This document shows positions 33,384 through 45,041 of a stretch of 64,000 bases of DNA, one piece after another. A model generated the notes under the pieces. The model had not been told where the DNA came from and did not search any database. It was given only the letters and a program-made list of their open reading frames with translations. The first letter of the stretch is position 1, and each line of letters starts with the position of its first letter. The stretch lies in assembly GCF_048569485.1 (NCBI RefSeq), contig NC_134355.1, positions 656,552,173 through 656,616,172 of the forward strand, given 5' to 3'. This DNA is from Anomaloglossus baeobatrachus (lineage: Eukaryota; Chordata; Amphibia; Anura; Aromobatidae). The position numbers and the translations under genes are program-made.

Positions 33384-34350
33384 TACTCCATGATACTCAT
33401 CGCAGCACTCACATGTAATATCTGTCAGCAGGTTTTTTTCTATAGAGTCTAAGAGCTGCAGTTTTGATAGAATCGCTGTTTTCTTTGCTGTAGATGTACA
33501 AGTGGTCAGATTGTTGATCTGTATATAACCCCGCCCACACCACTGATTGTCAGTTGACATCAATGCTGTGAATTATCAGCAAGCTACCAATCAGTGGTTG
33601 GGCAGGGTTACACAGATTAGCTTAACTGGGCTGCATGTGAGTCCTAGTCATGCAGTGATAATCTCCTGCTGATAAAATACTAATTGTGTTAAAACAACAG
33701 CACACAGTCCAGGAAGTTACACATCTCTGCAATCAGGCTCTCTGCCACTAGATCATACTGTTCACAGACTAAACAGCAAAAACCTGCTAACAGATTCCAT
33801 TTAAAAAGAATTTCTTATCTGGTCTAAAAGGAAAAGTCTGCATTCACTGTGTGCTTCATTCTAGACAATCCCTTTAAGGACAGCCAGATGCACAGATAAC
33901 TATATATATCCTCTAGAAACATGTTCTTCTCCATATCATGATGTATCCATAGACCTACCTATATAATACATCTACCCTGTAATCCACCACCAATCATCAC
34001 CGATCTTATGTGCCTGCTCTGTGATGCCTCTTACTGGTTCATCCTAACGGAAGGCTGCCGGTGACTCAGAAAAATTATGTAAGAAGATAGCATTACACGT
34101 GTGTAGACAGAGGAAAATCATAAGCGAAGAAGATTCTGTGACCGACTAGGACAGAGTAACCTTGCTCTGCCACCTCCTTCATCTACAACACCCCCCCCCC
34201 ACCCACCTTAGCTGACATTATATCACAATCAATAATACATGTTGCTGTACATCTTGTAGTGTCCTGAATGTAATGTGCTGTATTGTACATTGCTGCATAG
34301 TTTATTCATGTAATCAGTCCAAAAAGTAAAAAAACATTTTTTATGTGCAT
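33384..34350. other. no gene recognised
   Basis: Contains a poly-C tract near 34190. Several short phrases look repeat-derived, but nothing can be named. Confidence 0.35.
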
Positions 34351-34354
34351 TTCG

Positions 34355-35445
34355 TCATGATGAGTAACCTCCTGTATTATACTCCAGAGCTGCACTCACT
34401 ATTCTGCTGGTGCAGTCACTGTGTACATACATTACATTACTTATCCTGCACTGATCCTGAGTTACATCCTGTATTATACTCCAGAGCTGCACTCACTATA
34501 CTGCTGGTGAAGTCACTGTGTACATGTACATTACATTACTGATCCTGAGTTACCTCCTGTATTATACTCCAGAGCTGCACTCACTATTCTGCTGGTGCAG
34601 TCACTGTGTACATACATTACATTACTTATCCTGCACTGATCCTGAGTTACATCCTGTATTATACTCCAGAGCTGCACTCACTATACTGCTGGTGAAGTCA
34701 CTGTGTACATGTACATTACATTACTGATCCTGAGTTACCTCCTGTATTATACTCCAGAGCTGCACTCACTATACTGCTGGTGAAGTCACTGTGTACATGT
34801 ACATTACATTACTGATCCTGAGTTACCTCCTGTATTATACTCCAGAGCTGCACTCACTATTCTGCTGGTGAAGTCACTGTGTACATGTACATTACATTAC
34901 TGATCCCGAGTTACCTCCTGTATTATACTCCAGAGCAGCACTCACTATTCTGTGGAGTCCCTGTGTACATACATTACATTACTGATCCTGTACTAATCCA
35001 GAGTTACATTCTGTATTATACTCCAGAGCTGCACTCACTATTCTGCTGGGACAGTCACTGTGTACATACATTACATTACTTATCCTGTACTGATCCTGAG
35101 TTACATCCTGTATTATACTCCAGAGCTGCACTCACTATTCTGCTGGGGAAGTCACTGTGTACATACATTACATTACTTATCCTGTACTGATCCTGAGTTA
35201 CATGCTGTATTATACTCCAGAGCTGCACTCACTATTCTGCTGGTGGAGTCACTCTGTACATGTATATTATATTACTGATCCTGAGTTACCTCCTGTATTA
35301 TACTCCAGAGCTGCACTCACTATTCTGCTGGTGCAGTCACTGTGTACATACATTACATTACTGATCCTGTACTAATCCAGTTACATTCTGTATTATACTC
35401 CAGAGCTGCACTCACAATTCTGCGGGAGGAGTCACTGTTTACATT
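34355..35445. repeat. ~97-bp satellite array 1, with 185-bp higher-order period
   Basis: Tandem units contain TATACTCCAGAGCTGCACTC, ACTATTCTGCTGGTGCAGTC and ACTGTGTACATACATTACAT. Two unit lengths alternate in the first part (about 97 and 88 bp), giving a 185-bp period seen as a repeated block at about 34369 and 34554. Frames of about 70 codons repeat through the array and are not genes. Confidence 0.9.
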
Positions 35446-36079
35446 CATTATATGAAATTACACACATTTGCAGGACCCTGATCCACTGGTCATGCTGGTA
35501 GTCCATGACCAACAAACTAGGGTCCTGAAAACCTCCTCTTACCTGCTAGCATCCCTAGACCTGCATCTGATTATTAGCCCTGCTCTGCAGGTATTTACGG
35601 TATAAAAAAAATAAATATCACATGGCTACAGAAATTTCATGTATTCTTATTTTTTAGTTGACATTTGTATAATGAAAATTTTGTCGCCTTGATTTCATAA
35701 ATATTTTAATTTTACATGCATAAAGCCACCACCGGGGGGAGCTAACACAATATGAATTTATACGTACTGAATTCAGCAGTATAAATATGTGCAGTGAGCT
35801 CCCTCTAGTGGCAACTGCAAAACCATTATAATAGTGTCTGCAAATGGGTTAAGCAGAATGGGAAACACGCTTCCACAATAGCAGTTCTGTGCCCTGCATC
35901 TATGGTAAGTACAGTGTGCCAATGAATGCTTTATTATGACTGTTGAAGTGGATCCTTGAAGCCCTTGTTCTGGATGAGTACTTGTTACTACAGCAAAAGA
36001 CATTGGTGCAGCAGGGAGATCCAGATGAAACAACAGAAGCTGTTGTTTGAGAATGGCAATAGGAGATTCAAGAGGCAAC
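35446..36079. other. spacer with MITE-like inverted repeat near 35723-35820
   Basis: GCCACCACCGGGGGGAGCT at about 35726 and AGCTCCCTCTAGTGGCAAC at about 35798 form imperfect inverted repeats around a short AT-rich core, so this may be a small MITE. No gene was seen. Confidence 0.4.
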
Positions 36080-36742
36080 TGTCATGCGGTGTTCTGCTCT
36101 TAACTCACCAGGTGGCTTGGCATCTTCAGACTCTGTTCACACGGCAGAGTCTGCACGTGTCCTGGTGCAATTAAGTTGCTCAGTCAGAGCCAGGCGTCGA
36201 CCAGTTTTGTTCTCTCTGGTGTCCGGTCTAGTGGGAGTTAATTCCTGCTGGTCTGTGAATTGCTACTGTGAGCACAGGTTATGGAAGACCCATGGTGGAG
36301 CCTGGGGTCCCATGCCGATTATAGCTCTAGCTTGGCTCCAGCGACACCGGTCCTGTGCATTTGATTCATATTTGGTGATTGGTTGAGTGCTATTTAGTGT
36401 GTGATATAAATATCGTTGTTGTTTGTTTATTTCCTCCCTGTACTTTATTTCTCCCTGAGCATATATTGTCTTTTCCCCTGTGTGTGCGCTTGCTGTGAGT
36501 TTGAGCTCTCGTTTACCCTGTTTGTCACTATTTGTGGGACATATTTCTCCTGCCTCAGCCCTCCCTTGGGTTGGGGTGAGGGGGTGTTAGACCAGGGCTT
36601 TTCAGGAGTCAGGGCTACGCTGGCGGTCCAAACCTCGCCACTATCAGGCGTACCTCTGGTATAAGGGACAGCTTAGGGTCCCTTAGGCTGAGGGCCAGTC
36701 TAGGAACCCTTCCCCCCAGTTATCATATTATACCCTGTAACA
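36080..36742. repeat. LTR-like repeat (solo LTR), 663 bp
   Basis: Starts TGTCATGCGGTG and ends CCCTGTAACA. The flanks are GCAAC and GGAAC, a 5-bp target duplication with one mismatch. Related to the copy at 32545-33383. Confidence 0.6.
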
Positions 36743-37056
36743 GGAACTATGGCGTCTGAGGAATCAAAGTTGGGAATGACAGCAACAGGTATAAAAGAGT
36801 TGTAATCCACAAAAAAAACCAGGAGATTCAGTGATGAGCAACCAGTGGAGCAAAGCAGGGTTGAGTTTGTCAGAATCCAATACAGTTACCCAGTAAAGCA
36901 GCTCAGTTTGCCACAGAGTTAGTGAAGAAGTTCCTAGTAGTGGCAAGAACGACAACAAACTAAATTATCATCTGGCATGTTGGCACAAGAGCTGGTCTGT
37001 GAGGACTGAGAGCTTGACCTCACGTGTAAGCTCTGTTTACCATGATAAACCAATGA
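36743..37056. other. no gene recognised
   Basis: A short spacer between two solo LTRs. Nothing identified. Confidence 0.4.
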
Positions 37057-37060
37057 ATAG

Positions 37061-38203
37061 TGACACACCCCAGGGCTGTGGGGACTCGGTCCCGGGCCTC
37101 AAATCAAAGGGACACATCACGGGTACTGGCCGATGCCCTGTTCCATGAACCTGGAGGGTCGCTTAAAAAGTAGAATAATGGAAAAATGGAAGAAATAATA
37201 ATAATAAAGTTTTTCGTGACGCCACTTGCGGTATGTGGCTAGGTGAGGAAAGCCGCCGCTGCAAAGTCTCTCGCTGCTGGGGCTGGTGGTATTGAGCAGC
37301 TTGGATGATAGAGCCCTCTGCAAGTAGAGCTAATCCCCAGGGGAGAATGATGGTGGTTGTAGTATGGTGACAGTTGGTGAAAGAGGTGCAGGAAGAATTC
37401 AGACAACACAGGGGCTGCGGCTTAACTTGTTCTTTACTCACTGGTTCCGTGGAGCTGCAACCTGGCTGGTGCTCGTCTCTACCAATCTGGGCCTCAGGTA
37501 ATCCGGTATTCCTTTTGCCCCGGTGCCGGTGTTGTGACCTGGTGAGCTTTACTTCCATGCATCCTTCTGTAGTTGGTGGGTCTCCGTGGCCTTGAGCGTT
37601 TTGGGGTCACCTCTTGTTGTCACAATCCTGGCTCGTATGGCAGACAACTTGAACCTCTCTTGGGTTAGACCTCTGTCTCAGTTCCTGGGTTCCCTCTTTG
37701 TTGCTGTATCCCGGACACTAATGTTGGTGAGGAACCCTGATGATTACCTCACCGGGCAGATTTATTAGGTGAGCTTGAAGTGTCTTCCTGAACTAGGGCT
37801 CTGCACTCCGCCGGTGCTTGGTCCCGTGAGTACTCACAACGTACTCTCCCAGAGACCGTACGCCTTTAGTTCAACAGACCACTTCACACGTACTGACTGA
37901 CTGTCTGACTTCCTTCCGACTCTGTGACTTTCTCACTCCCTGTCAAGATGTCCGTCTACTGTCGTCTGCACTCACTAGCCCCTCCCCGCTCCTGGGTTTC
38001 TGATTAGCAGATTGGATGGTCCCAACTATAGGTGGCCATCCATCAAAGCCATCTGTAGCCTGTTACCCCAGTCTGGGAAAAAGGCAGAATGGTGTGTGTT
38101 TGAATGGTATTTACCGGCATGGTCTTCCAGCAACTGTAGGTTAGCACTGCACCCATTACTGGATGCAATACACTGTGTCACCTAACGCCTCAGAGGCGCC
38201 ACA
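37061..38203. repeat. solo LTR, 1.1 kb, flanked by ATAG
   Basis: Starts TGACACACCCCAGG and ends GAGGCGCCACA. ATAG occurs on both sides (37057-37060 and 38204-38207). Landmarks TTTTTCGTGACGCCACT and GCCGCCGCTGCA match the LTR of the outer element at 16598-18939, so they are the same or a close family. Confidence 0.8.
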
Positions 38204-38797
38204 ATAGTAGAATAAAAAGAGCCATCCAAGGTAGGAGGAAGATCAAGGCTGGTGCTGTGACACATCTGGAATGCAAATAATAGTCACCTGATGAAAATTC
38301 GGAACATCCGCTATAGTTTTCCCGAAATGCTCCACCCTGGTGACCTGGCTTGCACGGTATAAGGACCACTCGACCCCTGTTTCAGAATTAGTCGTCTCAA
38401 GGCAGTTGGGCAAGTAGTCTATTTGTTTCTCATTTATCAGTAAATCCTCATTACTCGCTCGCCCAGTACTTATTTACTTCCTCTCTTGCTCCCTTGCTGG
38501 CACATAATTGCAATCAGGGCCCTTGTAATTAATATAGTCACATACACATAGCAACTGTTGCATCAGGGATTGCTTAGCCTGGCTCTGAAGAGTGCAGGTT
38601 TCTGTGCCCAGCTCCTAGGTAAGCAGTGCAGGCTCGCCCCTCCCTTGGGCACAGTTTATAGTCAGCCCTTTCTTTGCACATTGATCCGTAGCTCCAGAGG
38701 AGAGGGAGGAGAAGGGTCAATGATTACTTGATATAACCCGACGTTTCCAAAGATTCAGCTTTTATTTTGGAAGCTCAAGTAATAGAAGGATAAAGAC
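38204..38797. other. possible upstream region of the ORF at 38855
   Basis: No repeat was assigned. A TATA-like GGTATAAGG is at 38357-38365 and a donor-like CTAGGTAAGC near 38617, so an upstream promoter and a non-coding exon are possible but unsupported otherwise. Confidence 0.3.
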
Positions 38798-38854
38798 TTG
38801 TGTTCCAATTCTTCAAATTTGCTCGAAGACTGGGATCTACTGAAAGACTTCATC

Positions 38855-39376
38855 ATGCAAGCAAACAGTCATGTGTATGAATCGACCATGCCACAAAAGT
38901 GGACAGACGATGAGAGAATCTACTCAATCCCTAGTAGCCCAGACAGTATGGATCTGAGTCCTGATCGCTCCTTGAGCCAAGCATCAACCAACCTTTCTTC
39001 TCAACATAGTGTGTATGATGATGTGTATGGGGTTGAGAACGGTTCGCTAAACAAACCTAATTTGCAGTTGATCATTGAGAAGAATCCTCCGAACCACAGT
39101 TCATCTCTTTCTCCAAAGTCTACTACTCCGACATCTCCTTATAAATCACCATTTTCACCTACGAATGTCAAGTCTTCATCGTACCCAACATCTCCGACTT
39201 CTCCACGGGAGTATGTTGCACCTCATGGTCTGCACACACGGGTCCTGGATCCTGCCGGGCAAACGAACAACAACAATCGAAGTATGGATGAAGTGGACTA
39301 CGATGAACCTGAGGCTGACATCTCTCTCTACGTCAAGGTAGATAATGAGTCTAATTTAGTAATAGACCCCCACTAG
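38855..39376 (+). CDS. unnamed Ser/Pro/Tyr-rich protein, 173 aa, host-like
   Basis: From ATG 38855 (adenine at -3) the frame reads MQANSHVYESTMPQKW and ends DNESNLVIDPH. The frame stays open back to 38786 without another ATG, so it could also be the last exon of a longer gene. It is serine- and proline-rich (SPKSTTPTSPYKSPFSP, SYPTSPTSPREYVAP), has an asparagine run (TNNNNR) and several tyrosines in acidic or hydrophobic surroundings (HSVYDDVYGVEN, EVDYDEPEADISLYVKV). These look like phosphotyrosine-type docking sites in a disordered tail. There is no transmembrane segment or folded domain. It is not repetitive and matches no repeat in the window. I do not recognise the family. A cytoplasmic adaptor or receptor tail is a guess. 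Confidence 0.5.
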   Translation: MQANSHVYESTMPQKWTDDERIYSIPSSPDSMDLSPDRSLSQASTNLSSQHSVYDDVYGVENGSLNKPNLQLIIEKNPPNHSSSLSPKSTTPTSPYKSPFSPTNVKSSSYPTSPTSPREYVAPHGLHTRVLDPAGQTNNNNRSMDEVDYDEPEADISLYVKVDNESNLVIDPH

Positions 39377-40001
39377 AAGAGTTTTGTTTTTTACGTATTG
39401 TTTAGTTTGGCCTAAAATATTTTGCCCTTTAAAGCATATTATGACCCTCCAGATTAACTGTTATATATGAGGTAACCATAATTTACCTAAGTGCCCTTTC
39501 TCATTGCAAGACCAAGGAATAACCGAGCTCCAGAGGATGGTCAACCATGGTTCCCATTTTAATGCAAATCCTACTGTTCTTCAATTTTGAGAACTATGAT
39601 GGAAGTATCTTCCAAATTGTCGATAGAAGATGGAGAGTAGGACTCTACCCCTTTATTAGGTCAACATAAGTGTTTAGAACAAATGTCAACGGCTTAGAAC
39701 AACCCCTGTATGAAATACTAAAATACTAAGTAATTTATTATTATTATTCTCAATTTTGAAAAATTGTGAGAATCAACCACTGGAACTTCTACAATGGAAC
39801 CATATAAAATATCTCCTCACCATATAAAATAATGGGGTTCTGAACTGTCTGATACAGACAGGGTATGGCTGTATATCAGGAGGCTCATCAATTGGGGATT
39901 GTTGTCGATGTGAATTTTCTCAATTTCACCAATGTCTATTGACTATCATGGATATGATTTGAGTTTGTTGGGTCTACATGATACTTTGACATTCAGACTT
40001 A
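39377..40001. other. 3' flank of the ORF at 38855
   Basis: AT-rich non-coding sequence, plausibly 3' untranslated. No AATAAA is placed convincingly. It ends at the TTA flank of the next MITE. Confidence 0.35.
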
Positions 40002-40582
40002 GGGGTACTTTGCACACTATGACATCGCAGGTGCGATGTCGGTGGGGTCAAATTGAAAGTGCCGCACATCCGGTGTCGCTGTTGACATCGGAGTATGTGA
40101 ATCCTTTTTACTACGATTAACGAGTGCAAAAGTGTCGAAATCGTATGATCGGTGTAGCGTCGGTCATTTCCATAATTTCGAAAGGATCGATGTTACGATG
40201 TTGTTCCTCGTTCCTGCGGCAGCACACATCGCTGTGTGTGAAGCCGCAGGAGCGAGGAACATCTCCTTACCTGCATCCTGGCTGCAATGAGGAAGGAAGG
40301 AGGTGGGCGGGATGTTTACGTCCCGCTCATCTCCGCCCCCTGCTTCTATTGGCCGCCTGCCGTGTGACGTCGCTGTGACGCTGCACGACCCACCCCCTTA
40401 GGAAGGAGGCGGTTAGCCGGCCAGAGCGACGTCGCAGGGCAGGTAAGTGCATGTGAAGCTGCCGTAGCGATAGTGTTCGCTACGGCAGCTATGACAAGAT
40501 ATCGCAGCTGCGACGGGGCGGGGACTATCGCGCTCGGCATCGCAAGCATCGGCTTGCGATATCGTAGTGTGCAAAGTACCCC
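40002..40582. mobile_element. Harbinger-type MITE, third family, 581 bp
   Basis: The ends GGGGTACTTTGCACACTA and TAGTGTGCAAAGTACCCC are perfect inverted repeats, flanked by TTA on both sides (39999-40001 and 40583-40585). The interior is rich in CGATGT/ACATCG palindromic pieces and has no transposase. Confidence 0.88.
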
Positions 40583-40917
40583 TTAGAGTCAATCCTCAAT
40601 CTAAACTGTTCTATGTTTAAAGGAACAACTAGGTAAGTCATAGAGGTGGTCCACTTTAAATAAGTCGTTTGGTTTGCGAAGATGGAGTCTTGTTGCCTGA
40701 ACCTTTGTGGTTCACTGTATCCCTCATGGAGCTCCAACACTCCCTATAGATCATAGCAAGACCGGTCTTCGACAACTTTCATTAAAAACTTAGTTCCACT
40801 GATAAAAGCATTACAAGAAGTAATTTTAGAACATATTTTATATATTTTTTTATTCCCAAATAAAAAAGGGGGTATGCTTATCAACTTTTCTAAATACTTT
40901 TGCAGCAGCTTCCAAAA
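40583..40917. other. no gene recognised
   Basis: Spacer between a MITE and a solo LTR. Nothing identified. Confidence 0.4.
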
Positions 40918-41743
40918 TGTCACGCTTATGTGCCACCCCCGTGGAAGCAGCCCAGCTGCTCGGATCCCAGTTCTCAGTGGCTGGAGGGTCTCCGTGTGTC
41001 GTGCGGCCTCTCAAATGAAGGGGGTATTTACAAGGGATGATAGAGTTCATGACGCCACCCGTGGTGCGCGGTAACCAGGGAGTATACCGCCGCTGTCGTT
41101 GGGGAGTACCCGGGGTGATGACGGGGGAAGCCAGGTGTTGCAACCCTCCACAGGTAGAGGGGAATGCCCCGGGACTCAATGTGGAAGGTAAGGCCGTGGG
41201 ATGCAAGGATCACTCTCGTACTCACTCAGCCCATTAAGCAGACACCGACAACCGAGTAAACCAAGTCTGTGGACACCGCTGCCGCTGAGGGGAGCTAGTT
41301 CGGGTCCCGCCCCCAATGGTTCTGCCTGATGATCCGTGACCTGCCTCCTGGCACTAAGTTTACTTCTCTGGTGGTCCCCACTATGGCTAAATATGGGAAC
41401 TTGGTCTCAGGGCTCACGCTTGGGATTTTATGGACCGTTTTGGGTGGAAAGTCCTATCCCCCTCGTTGTGCTAGTGCCCAGATTTTGGAGTGGTTAAGAA
41501 CGAATCTTGAAGGCTCCGTTCTCCATGGGTAAATTATCAGGTTGCCTGAAGCTACTCCCCGACCCTGGACCCCGTCCACTGGTGTGTCTGGTGGGTGTGG
41601 TGCAGGGTGTATCTAGGATTTGATTTGCTGTTGGAGGCAACACCATTTGGTTAGGGACCCATAACCAAGAGGGAGGTGGATACTGCACGGTAGGGCAGAT
41701 TGTGCAATACCCTGTGACGACCTGATAGTCCAGGGGCGCCACA
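40918..41743. repeat. LTR-like repeat (solo LTR), 0.8 kb
   Basis: Starts TGTCACGCTTATG and ends AGGGGCGCCACA. The TGACGCCACC and GTGACGACCTG landmarks match the solo LTR at 50578-51738 in the same orientation. I see no matching flank duplication. Confidence 0.65.
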
Positions 41744-42852
41744 TTTACAGTGTCATCAGTCAGCAAAATTTTTCCATGACCATTTGGCTTTTTACAGGTC
41801 ACGCTCATTCTACACCTGCCCCCAATTTTCCACCCTCCCACCCCCAATCATGTGTAGGGATGTCAGTCTCAGTTCCCGGAAACCTCTGCAGAACTCAAGA
41901 ATTGCCAAGTTTTTCAGGAGTCTGGGAGTTCTATCCATTTTGGAGGAGTCTCCTGGATATTCTGGGTTGAAGTGGCAGGTGAAGTCTGTGATTTACTCAC
42001 CCTGCCCAGGTCCAGTTCTGAGTCTCTGCCGCATTTCCCAGTATCTGTTATTGTCTGCATTGCTGATCTGATGTCCAAGGCTTTGCAGCCAATCAGTGAC
42101 TTTAGCGGCTTATTACGTCAACTTGGTCGGGGTTGCTGTGCTCAGTTATTGGCTTCAGTGCTGTCGACATGACATCACCACTGTAGACAGTTACAGACGG
42201 CATAGATTTACCGCTGCTGTAGAGGAGATTGAGTCAAACAGAAATTATTTATTTAGGACAAGCTGCATCTGGGGACAGGGGTTTTCTTAAAGTGGAAAAA
42301 AAACTGCTCGAGCACTAGTGAGCCAATAGTAGGTTGTTGTTAATAGTCCTGCTTTGATGACATGATGACAACCACATGCCTATGGGTGTTGTCCCAGATC
42401 ATAACCCAATTTGGGGTCATAAGAAAAACATTTTGGGATTTTTTTAGACTTCCTCTATTGATGTATATATCTGATTATGCTCTATACTAAAACTTAAAGG
42501 ATTGTTTTCATAACCCCTATCAGGGTGCGTCAAGCTCATAGAAGGGGTCTTCCAGGTGCCTCATCTTTTGGATAGCAATTGCAAAGAGTCTCGCTTGCTC
42601 CGGAAGACCTGTCCTGTCCTACATTACACAACCTATTGATATGAATTGAATGGGTGTTGTGTAATGCTTTATTTCTACTGTAAGGGCGCTGCAGGGAAAT
42701 TAAACACTTACTTCCAGGTTTCCCCACAGATGACAGTGAAACGCTATTTAGACTTTGTGATTAGAACAAGACGAGGCAATCCAAAGTGGAGAAACCCTTG
42801 AAGGTTTATTGCATTTTGGGGATCAATTTTGGACATTGTTCTCAATTGATTT
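41744..42852. other. no gene recognised
   Basis: About 1.1 kb without supported features. Confidence 0.35.
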
Positions 42853-44056
42853 TGTCACGTGCCACTTGAGGGGAACACTGAAGCAAGTTGGAAAGGTAGC
42901 TCCAAGGTGCAGTTAGCAAAAACCCACAAGAGGATGAAAGAGCACATGAAAGAATCGTCAGCTAGACAATGTCTAATGCCAGGATGTCTCGTCAGTACCA
43001 GGGAGAAAGCAAGCTGTTAACAGGTAGAAGCAAGGAGTCGGAGGCCAGGAAGTAACATCAAAGGCAGAAAGGCAAAACAAAGCCGAAGTCAGGGATAAAA
43101 ACCAAGGTCAGTAGCCGGGAGATCAAAGTACGTACAGAGGAGGTGGAGACACGGGACAGGACTGGGAATCAGACAGACAGGACTAAGGAGAAACAGGACG
43201 GAATCGGGCTCAAGAAAACAGGAAAGACAAGCAGTACAGAGACAACACAGGTCAGGAAAAGGTAGCTGGGAGGTGGGATGGATCAAAGTCAGGCTTACTG
43301 GCAGCTGTCACGCTGTACAAAGGGCTAGTAAGACGTAGTACAGCATACTCCCCACTAGGTGGCAGCAGAGTAGTGAAGGAGAGTCAAAGTAACACTGTAA
43401 CAGAAAGGCAGCTGAAGTACAGCAGAGTAACTTCAGCAAGCAGTTCACAGGCAAACCACCAAGGGGCAATAGAGTAGTCAAACAGTCAGGGTCAAGCCAG
43501 GAAAGTCAAGTCGCTGCAAAGGGAGGATCAAGATCAGGTTAGAAAACAGAATAGAAGTCGGATGCCAGAAATTCAGGTATGGAGAGGGAAACACAAAGGG
43601 AACAGGGAACAGAAGACAAGACTGGAAGGTGAGGAGACATAAATACGGGAAGGAGGATGAACTAGGATGGAAAAACAACTGACAGGAGTGGGAAGTCCAG
43701 GACTGGGACAGACTGACAAACAGGAGAGGGTACAGGTCAGGGCACGGTACCAAGGAGTCAGATCAAACAGGAAATCTCACCAGAGCCAGTCACAGGCTGC
43801 AGAGCAAAACTATAACCAGCACAGGAATGCAGCGACTAGATATAATGTCTCCTGAAACCAGAATGAGGCTGATGGGAGTTAACCCCTGACATGACCAGGC
43901 CGGGTCTGGGAAACTCTGGTAGCAGCACCAAGATATGATGGCACAAGCTCCGGAACAAGGCAGGATGGAACAAGCCCCTCCCATGAGGCCTAAAACCCTT
44001 GGGAGAGGATGCATACACCGGCTCAGCAGCGACAGAGCCATGCATAAACCATGACA
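42853..44056. repeat. LTR-derived repeat, possibly two adjacent pieces
   Basis: Starts TGTCACGTGCCAC and ends ACCATGACA. The flanks are GATTT and GTTTT, a 5-bp duplication with one mismatch. A second LTR-like start (TGTCACGCTGTAC) at 43306 matches the solo LTR at 6749-7388. This may be one long LTR or two related pieces side by side. Confidence 0.5.
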
Positions 44057-45041
44057 GTTTTACTATAAGTTCTCGGTATAATGACCCAACCATGTAGTTT
44101 TATATTGCAAGGAATACACGTGATGGTGGAGCCTCTATGAGTTTGGCGTTAATGACATACGTGGGTGTGATAGGTAATAATTTTTCTCACGTCTCACGGC
44201 TCTCATAAATGAGACCCAATACATGACACTATATGACTATTTATGACTTTGTAAATGTCAGGAGGACAAAGGTCCGTGGTAGATTAGATCTCGGAATGCG
44301 CAGTATTGTAGTATTCCCGAGAAATGGCTTTGTTTCCTTTATTTACAGTAAAACTTTTGACTTTTTTTTAAGATCGGCCATCAATATCAGATTGGTGGTG
44401 ATCCCCACCATTATTATGGGTGAAGATGCTGCGGCGCTGGGACTCTGTGTCCCCCATATTGTTTATCAGGCTTAGTGTCTTACAGCTGACGTCAGCCATG
44501 GTTTATTGGAGCCTTAAGAGGAATTATACCTGAAATATTAGGCACTTATCAAGTTAGGATGTAGCAATGTTCTGTAAATTCTTCATACAATTACCGTTTT
44601 TAGTAGAATATACATGAGTCCGCGGCAGGATCCGGAGTGGCGCACTGTTTATATACACCTGCCCCGTCCCTGATTATATCACATCACACTGTATTGCCAG
44701 GGATTGCGGATACAATGGCCAAGACTCGGCAATACTATAACTCAAACAAGTCAGAACATGCATCCGTCATCCCCTGCAGTGCCTTTACCTGCGCATTGTA
44801 GTCACTGCAAATACACCACAGTCTCACAGACAACTCCCCTGACATTACACAGGAATATTTGTTTTGGGAGTAAAGACGATTGCTGAGGTCATGGGTGGGA
44901 CAGGATATATTGCCACAAGTGCTACATTATGCCTATACTATACCCTATTCCTTCCTTGTATAAGCTTTAGTCACAAAGAATTTATCACCTTTTACAGTGT
45001 GTGTATATAGAAATGACCTGCAGAAAACAGGTGACTCACTT
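44057..45041. other. no gene recognised
   Basis: About 1 kb of unique-looking sequence before the second satellite array. Confidence 0.35.

Noticed and set aside
34355-35445. CRISPR-like regular spacing
   Set aside because: Units are tandem with no unique spacers, and the surrounding DNA is vertebrate.
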